Shown here: piece after piece, positions 8,326-15,529 of the stretch
Numbering within the stretch: the stretch's first letter is position 1
Layout: every line of letters starts with the position of its first letter
Assembly (NCBI GenBank): GCA_944381635.1
Contig: CALWLY010000032.1
Location: 1-35,557 of the forward strand
Length of the DNA stretch: 35,557 nucleotides
Source: an uncultured Lachnospiraceae bacterium
Lineage (GTDB): Bacteria; Bacillota; Clostridia; Lachnospirales; Lachnospiraceae
Direction of reading: 5' to 3'
Translations under genes and position numbers: made by a program
Notes under the pieces: model-generated
The model's input: the letters and a program-made list of their open reading frames with translations, nothing else
What the model was told of the DNA's origin: nothing
Database searches by the model: none

Positions 8326-8859
8326 ATGATTTCTTTACATATCACTGAATTGAAAAATTTTATGGGAAAGCTGCTGGGAAGCGATTGCTTTGACTCCTTC
8401 CTGCTGGAAGAGGCAGTCATCGAAACTGCTGCCACCTATACCATCGACGGGCATGTGAACCGGGATTTTTATACCAATGAGGAGTGGGAAACGCCCTCCA
8501 TCCGTCCTTACGACTTTGTCACCTGGTCTTCCATCCGTCCGATCTGCTTTGACATGATAAAAGGCAAACGGACGCCGTCCCGTTTTAAAATCGTCCTGCA
8601 TCTTCGCCCGGAATATGTGGCCGGCGTGATTCAGAAGGCGCAAAAGGAAAGCGGCGGTGACTCTGAGAAAAAAGAGCTGTCTTTTACCGAAAAGGATGTG
8701 AAAGCTCTTGTGGTAACCTGCCGCTACGACTCTTCCGGGCTTTCGCTTGTCACAGGGACTTCTTTTCACACCTTCGTTCCTGATAAAACGTTAGAGCGCG
8801 CCTGGGACAAAACCATGCGTCAGTTCCTGGCCAAAAAAGAAATATCTTTTACAGAATAA
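8326..8859 (+). CDS. DUF5721 family protein
   Basis: A 177-aa soluble protein. The start at 8326 is set by AAAGGAG at 8314-8320; the frame is open further upstream, but without a ribosome site. The N-terminal pattern MISLHITELKNFMGKLL followed by DSFLLEEAVIETAATYTIDG matches a family of unknown function common in Lachnospiraceae (DUF5721, from memory). No signal peptide or membrane segment is seen. It is a single-gene unit ended by a strong hairpin. A small palindrome, CATTCC-N5-GGAATG (8220-8236), overlaps its likely promoter. Confidence 0.7.
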   Translation: MISLHITELKNFMGKLLGSDCFDSFLLEEAVIETAATYTIDGHVNRDFYTNEEWETPSIRPYDFVTWSSIRPICFDMIKGKRTPSRFKIVLHLRPEYVAGVIQKAQKESGGDSEKKELSFTEKDVKALVVTCRYDSSGLSLVTGTSFHTFVPDKTLERAWDKTMRQFLAKKEISFTE

Positions 8860-8905
8860 TTTTTTCACAGATTTCACTGCTTATACTAATCAGGCAATCA
8901 CATAA

Positions 8906-8946
8906 AGGGTGCCGTAAACACAGATTCTCTGTTTTTACGGCACCCT
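8906..8946 (+). terminator. Terminator after the DUF5721 gene
   Basis: A perfect 13-bp stem AGGGTGCCGTAAA (8906-8918)/TTTACGGCACCCT (8934-8946), with an inner ACAG/CTGT pair, followed by CTTTTTC. The minus side has only a short T-run, so it mainly serves the plus-strand gene. Confidence 0.8.
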
Positions 8947-8964
8947 CTTTTTCGAGAATGATCT

Positions 8965-9321
8965 TTATTTTTTCATCTTTGGCTCAAAAATCAGGGACGC
9001 CAGATAGCCAAAAATCAGGGCAGCGCTTGTTCCCACCGCTCCTGCCCGGAATCCCCCGGAAAACAGCCCCAGCAGGCCTTCTTCGTCCACTGCGGTCTTT
9101 ACACCGTCCATCAGCACATGCCCGAAACCGAGCAGAGGGACACTTACTCCCGCACCTGCAAATTCCATGAGAGGCTGAAACAGCCCGAAAAAGCTTAACA
9201 CTGCCCCTGAACACACAAGCAGCACCATAATCCTTCCGGGCATAAGTTTTGTCTTCTCCATGAGAATCTGCACAAGAGCGCATATAAGGCCGCCAACCAG
9301 AAATGCTTTCAGATAATCCAT
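8965..9321 (-). CDS. spoVAE: Stage V sporulation protein AE (SpoVAEb type)
   Basis: A 118-aa membrane protein with three or four helices. MDYLKAFLVGGLICALVQIL at the N-terminus followed by LMPGRIMVLLV and GVSVPLLGFGHVL is the SpoVAEb signature. The SpoVA proteins form the inner-membrane channel that loads dipicolinic acid into the forespore and releases it at germination. The ATG at 9321 is chosen because the family begins there; GGAAAGGA lies 10 nt upstream. A longer in-frame start (TTG 9417) is not supported. In many Clostridia spoVAC, spoVAD and spoVAE are contiguous; here spoVAD is 4.2 kb away and spoVAC is not in the window. Confidence 0.88.
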   Translation of the reverse strand: MDYLKAFLVGGLICALVQILMEKTKLMPGRIMVLLVCSGAVLSFFGLFQPLMEFAGAGVSVPLLGFGHVLMDGVKTAVDEEGLLGLFSGGFRAGAVGTSAALIFGYLASLIFEPKMKK

Positions 9322-9531
9322 ACGTGTCCATTCCTTTCCTGTCAACATGCCGTCCAAACAGAAGAATTCTTTGTGTCCGGATTTCTCTTCTCCGGTCTTC
9401 TTTTCTCCTGTCAGCAACCGTGTACAGCGGGCCGATATCCTGGGTCATGATTTCTGCCCCGTACGTTATTATCATTGTTTCCCTCTCCGCGGATCTTATT
9501 CTTTTTTCCTTTCTCATGTTTCGTTTTCCGT

Positions 9532-10131
9532 TTACAGCACACTGTAGCAGAAAGAAATCAGCACAGGCACCATAGCGGAACAGATTACCCCGTTTAACAC
9601 AGACATCACCACAGTTTCCTCGTTGGTATAACGGATCATCATGGGAAGTGTCGTGTCCTCACTGGTGGCGCCTGCCGGTGCAATGCAGCTATAGTAATTT
9701 AAATGCCTTGCAATCCAGGGTATGGTGAAAAAAGAAAAGATTTCACGCATCAGATTGCTCAAAAAGGCGATACTTCCAAACGCGGCACCGGCCAGATTTC
9801 CGATGGATACCCCCGAAAGGCTGTACCATCCCAGACCGCAGGCAATAGCGGTTCCCACATTGACCGGTGTTTTTGTAAGAAAGCTGCACACTACCCCGCC
9901 AAGAAAAGAACCGACAATAATTCCCGCAGGGATCATCAGTATTTTCACATGATATTCTTTGATTTTTTCCAAAAGCCCGTGATGCATGCCAACGCTGATT
10001 CCCACCAGAAACATCAGAACATATAAAAGGTAATCCGTATGCTCTGCCAGAAAATCGATTGGCTGAATATTCAGCCCGAAAAGGCCATACATCATTCCAA
10101 GAATCAATGCCAATAATGCCAGAAAAACCAT
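9532..10131 (-). CDS. LysO-type lysine exporter, C-terminal subunit
   Basis: A 199-aa membrane protein with about six helices. It matches the C-terminal two thirds of the LysO/YbjE exporter (GLGWYSLSGVSIGNLAG, then NLMREIFSFFTIPWIARHL and APAGATSEDTTLPMM). Its ATG directly follows, in the same frame, the TAA stop of the N-terminal partner. A GGGG ribosome site about 8 nt upstream supports separate initiation. In E. coli the two parts are one ~300-aa chain; the two-gene form is known in Clostridia. It probably exports lysine (or an analogue) as a two-subunit complex. Confidence 0.85.
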   Translation of the reverse strand: MVFLALLALILGMMYGLFGLNIQPIDFLAEHTDYLLYVLMFLVGISVGMHHGLLEKIKEYHVKILMIPAGIIVGSFLGGVVCSFLTKTPVNVGTAIACGLGWYSLSGVSIGNLAGAAFGSIAFLSNLMREIFSFFTIPWIARHLNYYSCIAPAGATSEDTTLPMMIRYTNEETVVMSVLNGVICSAMVPVLISFCYSVL

Positions 10132-10413
10132 TTACCTGTCCCCTTTCCTGCCCGACTTCATAAAAATACGAGTCAGCACATAGACCAGAATCAGGGAAAA
10201 CAGCGACGGAATGAAGAAAAATAAAAAGCTTGTCAATCCCATAGATGCGATTTCATTCCATATATTATCCATTTTTCCAATTTTCACGCCCATGAAAAAA
10301 ATAAGCAATACCGTACATATAATCTGAGCTTTTTCGTTTCCTTTTTTCCATTTTTCCGGAAAAAAGCGGTTCCCTATGAGAACGCCAATGCACATAACAA
10401 GCAAAATATCCAT
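10132..10413 (-). CDS. LysO-type lysine exporter, N-terminal subunit
   Basis: A 93-aa protein with three hydrophobic segments (about 1-15, 30-48 and 62-85). It matches the N-terminal part of LysO (GVLIGNRFFPEKW, LIFFMGVKIG). The AAGGGAG ribosome site is 9-10 nt before the ATG. It ends with TAA immediately followed by the ATG of the C-terminal subunit, in the same frame. A terminator separates it from the aroK operon upstream; no lysine riboswitch is seen in the short leader. Confidence 0.82.
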   Translation of the reverse strand: MDILLVMCIGVLIGNRFFPEKWKKGNEKAQIICTVLLIFFMGVKIGKMDNIWNEIASMGLTSFLFFFIPSLFSLILVYVLTRIFMKSGRKGDR

Positions 10414-10448
10414 TTAAACATTCTCCCTTTTCTTCTTCTAAACAAAAA

Positions 10449-10490
10449 AAGAGTCACCGTTCTGTCTGTATCGACATCCGGGTCACTCTT
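10449..10490 (-). terminator. Terminator after ridA-aroK
   Basis: On the minus strand AAGAGTGACC pairs with GGTGACTCTT (one C-C mismatch) around a short inner stem (GTC/GAC), followed by a T-run (TTTTTGTT). It lies between aroK and lysO, both transcribed leftward. Confidence 0.65.
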
Positions 10491-10534
10491 CCTTTTTCCG
10501 ATTGGGGATATTGCAAAAACCCTTATTCGTATCT

Positions 10535-11035
10535 TTATTCTTTTATCAGTCTTCCTGAAATTTCCAGTACAATTTCCCGAATGCTCTTTCCTTCACAATC
10601 GACAGTCACATCCGCGTATCTCTCATAAAGAGGAACTCTCTCATCGTAGAGCTGCTGAAGAGTCTGTCCTTCCTTTAAGGCAACGCCTCTTTCCTTTAAA
10701 TCTCCAAGGCGCTCTGCAATAGCTTCACAGGGCAGCTTCAGATAAACAATATTTCCGATTCGCTTTAAATGAGTCATAGCCTCTTTTCCGTAGATGACGC
10801 TTCCACCTGTGGCGATCACCGTGTGCTTTGCCTGCAGAGAGGCATTGATTCGATTTTCTGTGAGAAGAAAGCCTTCCAATCCCTTTTCGCTTATGATTTC
10901 ATGAAGGAGTTTGCCGGTTTCTTCCTGTATGACCAGGTCCGAATCCAGAAATTGAAAACCAAGTTTTTTGGCAAGGACAACTCCCACTGTGCTCTTTCCT
11001 GCCCCCGGCATTCCGATCAAAACAACGTTTTTCAT
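10535..11035 (-). CDS. aroK: Shikimate kinase
   Basis: A 166-aa kinase that phosphorylates shikimate at O3 with ATP in the chorismate pathway. Motifs seen: Walker A GMPGAGKST (8-16), FLDSD for shikimate binding, the TGGSVI loop and the lid with LKERGVAL. The start at 11035 is fixed by AAGGAG 6 nt upstream. It follows ridA by 10 nt and is co-transcribed with it. No other shikimate pathway gene is nearby. Confidence 0.93.
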   Translation of the reverse strand: MKNVVLIGMPGAGKSTVGVVLAKKLGFQFLDSDLVIQEETGKLLHEIISEKGLEGFLLTENRINASLQAKHTVIATGGSVIYGKEAMTHLKRIGNIVYLKLPCEAIAERLGDLKERGVALKEGQTLQQLYDERVPLYERYADVTVDCEGKSIREIVLEISGRLIKE

Positions 11036-11045
11036 GTACGGCTCC

Positions 11046-11423
11046 TTATCCCACATAAGCAATGATTTCCACTTCACAAAGTACATCTTTGGGAAGCTGT
11101 TTTACTGCCACGCAGCTTCTTGCCGGTTTTGTCACAAAATATTTTTCGTAAACGCTGTTAAATGTTCCGAAATCTCCCATATCCGCAAGAAAGCAGGTTG
11201 TCTTCACCACTGCGTTAAAATCAGTGCCGGCCTCTTTTAAGATTTCACCGATATTTTTCATAACCTGCTCCGCCTGAGCCTGAATTCCTTCTGCTTCTAC
11301 ATTTCCGGTTGCCGGGTTGATGGGAATCTGTCCGGACGCAAATAAAAAGTCTCCTGCCACAATTCCCTGAGAATAAGGCCCGATTGCCGCCGGTGCCTTG
11401 TCCGTTGCAATTTTTTTCAACAT
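11046..11423 (-). CDS. ridA: RidA family reactive enamine/imine deaminase
   Basis: A 125-aa protein of full family length. RidA trimers hydrolyse reactive enamines/imines such as 2-aminoacrylate formed by PLP enzymes. The family motifs are present: AIGPYSQG near the N-terminus, FASGQIPI, and the C-terminal block ARSCVAVKQLPKDVLCEVE with the catalytic Arg and Glu. GGAGGA lies upstream of the ATG. It is the first gene of a ridA-aroK operon. Confidence 0.93.
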   Translation of the reverse strand: MLKKIATDKAPAAIGPYSQGIVAGDFLFASGQIPINPATGNVEAEGIQAQAEQVMKNIGEILKEAGTDFNAVVKTTCFLADMGDFGTFNSVYEKYFVTKPARSCVAVKQLPKDVLCEVEIIAYVG

Positions 11424-11482
11424 GGATCATTCCTCCTGCTATTCTGTTTCTTTTATTTTTTCATCATTGAATTTCGTTTTTT

Positions 11483-11511
11483 ATCTTATCATGAAATTTC
11501 CGCTTTGTCAC
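11483..11511 (-). promoter_or_regulatory. Promoter for ridA-aroK
   Basis: Minus strand: GTGACA (11506-11511), 17-nt spacer, TAAGAT (11483-11488), about 50 nt before the ridA start. Confidence 0.5.
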
Positions 11512-11600
11512 GTTACTTTCCCGCATTACAGGCTTCTTGTTTCTGATTCCCCTGCTTTCCCGGCATTTTTTCGGCATGCTGTCCTTCTTTCCGGGGTTTC

Positions 11601-11831
11601 CTATTCGTTGAAAGCTACCGTCACATAAAACCCTCTCTCATTTTCCACAATGGCTGTCACGTCTCCTTCCAGGACGGTCAGCCTTTCTCTGAAAGGTATG
11701 TTTCCGGACATGGCTAAAGAAGGGTCTATCGTGTAATAGTAGTTGCTTGGAAGAACGCCTTCCGTCACGGTCACATGATCGCCCTCTTTTAAAAGTCCCT
11801 GTCTTTCCATTTTAAATTCCATTGTCCGCAT
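11601..11831 (-). CDS. Small conserved-looking protein of unknown function
   Basis: A 76-aa soluble protein. The start at 11831 is set by GGGAGG 7 nt upstream; the same frame is open to 11909 but without a ribosome site. The composition is protein-like and beta-rich (LLKEGDHVTVTEGVLP, then ERLTVLEGDVTAIVENERG), suggesting a small barrel or SH3-like fold, which is a guess. It follows hflX by 84 nt on the same strand and may be co-transcribed. I do not recognise the family. Confidence 0.65.
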   Translation of the reverse strand: MRTMEFKMERQGLLKEGDHVTVTEGVLPSNYYYTIDPSLAMSGNIPFRERLTVLEGDVTAIVENERGFYVTVAFNE

Positions 11832-11915
11832 TGTTTTTCCTCCCAAAATATCTGCACTTTTTAAACGGTTGGTTCCATCCCGCGGCGCTCCTTTGCCGCC
11901 AAACAGCAATTCCCT

Positions 11916-13214
11916 CTATCCCTGCACAAAGCAGTGATATTTCCGGTAATCGCTTTCCCGGCAGTTTACCTCCATATAAACGCCCTGTTCCCGGTACTCC
12001 ATCTGATGAACCACTGCATTTTCTTTAAAATAAGAAACAATCGCTCCGTCCGTATACGGGATCATGAGATGACAGTCCACATAGGAAGCAAACAGCTTTT
12101 CTCTTATCATCTGCAAAAGTTCCTCCAGGCCGCAGCCCTGCTTGGCAGACATGTAAATTTTATCTCCCACTCTTTTGGGAAGCTCGCCCGCTTCCATAAC
12201 ACGGTCCGCCTTATTCATGATGTAGATACAGGGAATTCCCTCGGCTTTTAACTCCTTTAAAGTTTCCCTTGTGACATTCATCTGTTCTTTGTAATGAGGA
12301 TCGGAAAAGTCAACGACATGCAAAAGCAGATCCGCCTGACACACTTCTTCCAGCGTTGAACGAAAGGCCTTTACCAGACTATGAGGAAGATTGCTGATAA
12401 AACCGACTGTGTCTGAAAGAAGAAAATCGCGGTTATCTCCAGGCTCAATTCTTCTCACGGTAGTATCCAGCGTTGCAAACAGCATGTCTTTTTCCAGCAC
12501 TTCTTTCTCCTCTTCCTGTCCGAACCGGCGGAGCATAAGGTTTAAAAGTGTAGACTTCCCGGCATTGGTATAACCTACCAAAGCTGCTAAAGGAGTCTGT
12601 CCGTCTTTTCTCTTTTTTCTCTGAGTCTCCCGGTTTTTCTCCATCTCACCCAGCTCTTTGCGCAGCTCGCTCATGCGCTTTTCAATCCGTCTTCTGTCCA
12701 GTTCCAGCTTTTTCTCACCGGCGCCCTTGTTGGAAAATCCGCTTCCCGCTCCGGCGCCGCCGCTTCCTCCCTGCCGGCTCAGCGCATCGTTCATTCCCAC
12801 AAGTCTGGGAAGCATGTACGCCAGGCTTGCGGATTCCACCTGAAGCTTTGCCTCTTTTGTCCTTGCTCTTCTGGAAAAGATTTCAAGAATCAGATTCGTC
12901 CTGTCAAGCACCGGCTTTCCGATTTCCCTCTGGAGATTTCTCTGCTGAGAGGGCGTTAAAGTGTTGTCAAAAATAACATAATCTGCCTCCACATGTTCCG
13001 CGGTCTCTCTCACCTCGTCCACCTTGCCGCTGCCGATATAAAATGCGCTGTTTGCAGCCGTCAAATTCTGTTTAAAGATTGCTTCCGTCTTTATGCTGCA
13101 CGCCTCTGCCAAACTTTCCAGTTCCTCAAGGGAACGCTCAAAATCGGGATTTTCGTTGATATTCCCTCCTACCAGAACCGCTCTCAGCCACTCTCTTTGT
13201 TCTGTCTGTTCCAT
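11916..13214 (-). CDS. hflX: Ribosome-associated GTPase HflX
   Basis: A 432-aa GTPase. The N-terminal HflX domain (about 10-190) has TLTPSQQRNLQREIGKPVLD and the glycine-rich linker (RQGGSGGAGAGSG, about 147-159), followed by a coiled-coil arm (170-205). The G domain has Walker A GYTNAGKST (214-222), the DTVGF switch II and NKAD. HflX splits stalled or heat-damaged 70S ribosomes. The start at 13214 has GGGAGG in front; an in-frame extension to 13388 lacks one. The leader contains an 8-bp inverted repeat (13389-13420). Confidence 0.94.
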   Translation of the reverse strand: MEQTEQREWLRAVLVGGNINENPDFERSLEELESLAEACSIKTEAIFKQNLTAANSAFYIGSGKVDEVRETAEHVEADYVIFDNTLTPSQQRNLQREIGKPVLDRTNLILEIFSRRARTKEAKLQVESASLAYMLPRLVGMNDALSRQGGSGGAGAGSGFSNKGAGEKKLELDRRRIEKRMSELRKELGEMEKNRETQRKKRKDGQTPLAALVGYTNAGKSTLLNLMLRRFGQEEEKEVLEKDMLFATLDTTVRRIEPGDNRDFLLSDTVGFISNLPHSLVKAFRSTLEEVCQADLLLHVVDFSDPHYKEQMNVTRETLKELKAEGIPCIYIMNKADRVMEAGELPKRVGDKIYMSAKQGCGLEELLQMIREKLFASYVDCHLMIPYTDGAIVSYFKENAVVHQMEYREQGVYMEVNCRESDYRKYHCFVQG

Positions 13215-13553
13215 AAAAACCTCCCGTTCCTTCCTTTTGTGCAGCTTTTTCGCCGCATAAATCCAAGCCGTTTCCGAATCCGGTTTTGTCAGCGCTTTCC
13301 TGCTTTTCCCATTGTACCCCATCCCCCTGGGAATGGCAAGAAACGAAAAAACAAACTGTTTTTCCGCAAAATTTAAGGGCTCTTCCACAACCGAAAGAGT
13401 TATTTTGCACTATTTCGGTTTAGCCTCCCGAGCATAGTGCCGCAATAAACTTCTTCCAGGACTATAGAATCGCCCTTTTGTTTTCCCATTTTTATAGTAT
13501 TTTAAAAAGTGTGCGCAAAAGTGTTCACTTTACAAAACGGTCCGCCTGTCTGC
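13215..13553 (-). other. hflX leader and spoVAD 3' region
   Basis: A gap of 339 nt. It holds a perfect 8-bp inverted pair AACCGAAA (13389-13396)/TTTCGGTT (13413-13420), which would form a hairpin in the hflX leader. On the minus strand a weak promoter-like pair TTGCGC-N16-TATAAA lies near 13490-13517. No coding frame or clear spoVAD terminator is seen. Confidence 0.35.
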
Positions 13554-14633
13554 CTATTCCTTCAGATGCTCTATCACCACAGCATGAGCCACCCCCGGCA
13601 CATTCTGGCCTTCATTAAAGCTTGTCTTGCTTAACAGGGCGCCTGTAGGAACAAACAAAACCCTTTTCCAGTTTCCCTGCTCCAGCTCCTTGAGAATGTA
13701 GGCGGATAACACGGCGGCGGAACAGCCGCATCCCGAACCTCCCGAGTGTGTGTCCTGGGTCTTGCAGTCAAAAATGGCAATTCCGCAGTCCATATGCTGC
13801 TTTTCAATATCTACTCCTTTATCCTTTAAAAGATCAAGAAGCGCCCTCTGTCCTACTTTTCCCAAATCTCCGGTTATGATTTTATCGTAATCTTCCGGCT
13901 TTCTGTCAAAATCCTTCAGGCTACGATAAATGGTGTCACAGGCCGCAGGAGCCATGCATGCTCCCATGTTTAAGCTGTCCCGGATGCCATAATCCACAAC
14001 CTTTCCGGGTGTGATCCCTGTGATTACGGCTCTGGATCTGTTTCCCCTTGTATTGCTCAATATAAAAGCAGCGCTTCCCGTCACGGTCCAGGTGGAGGAA
14101 AGCGGTCTCTGGTTTCCATACGCAAGAGGGTACCGGAATTCTTTTTCTGCACTGGCAAAATGACTGGAGGTGACGCACCCCACTGTTCTGGCAAATCCTC
14201 CCGCTATCGCCATAGCGCCCAGACTGAGTGATAGCCCGCATGTAGAACATGCCCCGTAAAGCCCAAAGAGCGGCCTTTCATAACTCATCAGCCCAAAACT
14301 TGTGGCAATGCTTTGCCCAAGCAAATCTCCGGCAAACAGATAGCGGATATCTTCCGGTTTCATGCCTGCCTTCGTGGCCGCAAGATAAAAACTTTTCTTC
14401 TGCAGGGAACTTTCCGCCTCTTCCCATGTGTTTGCTCCAAACATATCGTCTTCACCGACCACATCAAAAAGTTTTCCAAGCGGTCCCTGGCCTTCTTTTT
14501 TCCCTACCACAGAAGCGCTTTCCCGAATAAAGACAGGAGTCGGAAATTTGATGCTCTGCTGTCCGCATTCAAAAATCCCCTGATTTTCAAATCCCAGTTT
14601 TTCTCTCACTTCTTCAATCTGTTTTTTCTCCAT
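13554..14633 (-). CDS. spoVAD: Stage V sporulation protein AD
   Basis: A 359-aa protein with the thiolase-like fold of SpoVAD, the SpoVA component that binds dipicolinic acid. Diagnostic stretches are GLYGACSTCGLSLSLGAM around the thiolase-like Cys, ASAEKEFRYPLAYGNQRP, and HSGGSGCGCSAAVLSAY near the C-terminus. The start at 14633 has GGGAG 5 nt upstream. A sigma-G-like promoter is seen about 150 nt upstream (14788-14816). It stands alone here, without spoVAC or spoVAE beside it. Confidence 0.92.
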   Translation of the reverse strand: MEKKQIEEVREKLGFENQGIFECGQQSIKFPTPVFIRESASVVGKKEGQGPLGKLFDVVGEDDMFGANTWEEAESSLQKKSFYLAATKAGMKPEDIRYLFAGDLLGQSIATSFGLMSYERPLFGLYGACSTCGLSLSLGAMAIAGGFARTVGCVTSSHFASAEKEFRYPLAYGNQRPLSSTWTVTGSAAFILSNTRGNRSRAVITGITPGKVVDYGIRDSLNMGACMAPAACDTIYRSLKDFDRKPEDYDKIITGDLGKVGQRALLDLLKDKGVDIEKQHMDCGIAIFDCKTQDTHSGGSGCGCSAAVLSAYILKELEQGNWKRVLFVPTGALLSKTSFNEGQNVPGVAHAVVIEHLKE

Positions 14634-14722
14634 ACTCGCTCCCATCTGCACACAGTGCCCTGCTATACGCCAGAAAGAACACCTGCTGCGTTCTGTTTCT
14701 CTTCGCCTGCACCAAGATGCTC

Positions 14723-14738
14723 AGCGTCGGTGTACAGG
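14723..14738 (+). repeat. 16-bp match to the palindromic element's end
   Basis: AGCGTCGGTGTACAGG is identical to 16 bases at the end of the 37-bp element at 34542-34578 (reverse complement) and differs by one base from the end of the 2118-2394 element. It is an isolated vestige with no second arm found nearby. It lies in the spoVAD leader. Confidence 0.4.
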
Positions 14739-14787
14739 ATCCAAAACGTTCCAAACCGTCTCGTTTCCGGTGCATCGATTCTATTTT

Positions 14788-14816
14788 CAGTATGGAGAAA
14801 AATCAGAAAAATATGC
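14788..14816 (-). promoter_or_regulatory. Sigma-G-like promoter for spoVAD
   Basis: Minus strand: GCATA (14812-14816), 17-nt spacer, CATACTG (14788-14794). The Bacillus sigma-G consensus is GHATR then CATNHTA, so the -35 fits fully and the -10 at six of seven positions. This matches forespore expression expected for spoVAD. Confidence 0.55.
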
Positions 14817-14859
14817 AATTTTTACCGTTTTATTTTCCAAAGCTTTCTTGCTTTTTCAA

Positions 14860-15150
14860 TCAGAGAACGCCTTTTTCTGTTTTTGTGGTGTCAATCACTT
14901 CATCCACCGGTCCCACTATCGTCCCGTCAGGATTTCTGCGGACGCCCAGAACTCCGCCCTGTTCCTTTTCCTGCTCCAAAACTCCGCTCTCTTCGGACAG
15001 AACGCTTTGCCCGCTCTCATTCTGCATAACTGCCACCCCGTTTCCGGAAACAGGCAATGCTGCACAGGTATTTCCTACTGTCGTGTCAGCTGCCCCGACG
15101 ATCACTACTGCTGCCACTGCTAAGCTCATAAAAATTTCAGATACTCTCAT
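14860..15150 (-). CDS. Small exported protein, unknown
   Basis: A 96-aa protein with an N-terminal hydrophobic segment (residues 7-25) that looks like a signal peptide or single anchor, then a polar, acidic, Glu/Gly-rich tail (EESGVLEQEKEQGGVLGV, DGTIVGPVDEVID). GAGAGG lies 5 nt before the ATG. No catalytic motif is visible. It lies between ilvE and spoVAD; a sporulation or envelope role is possible but not shown. Confidence 0.6.
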   Translation of the reverse strand: MRVSEIFMSLAVAAVVIVGAADTTVGNTCAALPVSGNGVAVMQNESGQSVLSEESGVLEQEKEQGGVLGVRRNPDGTIVGPVDEVIDTTKTEKGVL

Positions 15151-15302
15151 GATTACCTCTCTTTTTTCAAATAATCCCGTTCGTTTTTCTTTCCTTTATA
15201 TTTTTTATACCACAGCGTACGTTACATTTTCCGTTACAAAACGCACAATTTAAAAAATTTTTTACGTTTTTGTATTGTGACAACGTGTACGCTTTGGCCC
15301 AC

Positions 15303-15431
15303 AGCCGCACCGGAGCGCGGTTGCGTCAGCAACCATTTTCCGGGTAATCTCTGATTGCCTGAGCGCTGAGTGCGCATCCACAGCGGAGCGTCTTTTTTTA
15401 TGCGACAGGAAATGAAATTTCCTGTCGCATA
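15303..15431 (+). repeat. CAGCGGAGCG-core repeat, copy 2
   Basis: Same order as copy 1: a CGC/GCG hairpin, TTGC-GTCA-GCAA (equivalent to TTGCC-GTCA-GGCAA in copy 1), the core from GAGTGCGCATCCACAG at 15368 to the T-run ending 15398, then a perfect 15-bp stem TATGCGACAGGAAAT/ATTTCCTGTCGCATA (15399-15431). The inner ACAGGAAA is kept while outer pairs differ from copy 1 in a compensating way. It lies downstream of ilvE, in the 15151-15529 gap. Confidence 0.75.
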
Positions 15432-15432
15432 A

Positions 15433-15485
15433 AAAAGTTCCAAAAACCGCAGGGAACTCCCTGACATACGGCTTCTGGAACTTTT
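15433..15485 (-). terminator. ilvE terminator
   Basis: AAAAGTTCC (15433-15441) pairs with GGAACTTTT (15477-15485), enclosing CCG/CGG and CAGGGA/TCCCTG stems. On the minus strand the stem is followed by TTTTTTATG. It lies 45 nt after the ilvE stop. Confidence 0.7.
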
Positions 15486-15529
15486 ACAATGCCTTTATAA
15501 AGAATCGTTCTTATTTTTTGAGTTCAGGA

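Noticed and set aside
9322-9517. Minus-strand frame starting near 9475 with GGAGAGG upstream
   Set aside because: The ribosome site is good, but the frame then runs through spoVAE in another frame to 8984 and its product resembles nothing known. A short leader peptide cannot be excluded.
10414-10534. Lysine riboswitch in front of lysO
   Set aside because: The gap is only about 120 nt and contains a simple terminator for aroK; lysine riboswitch landmarks are absent.
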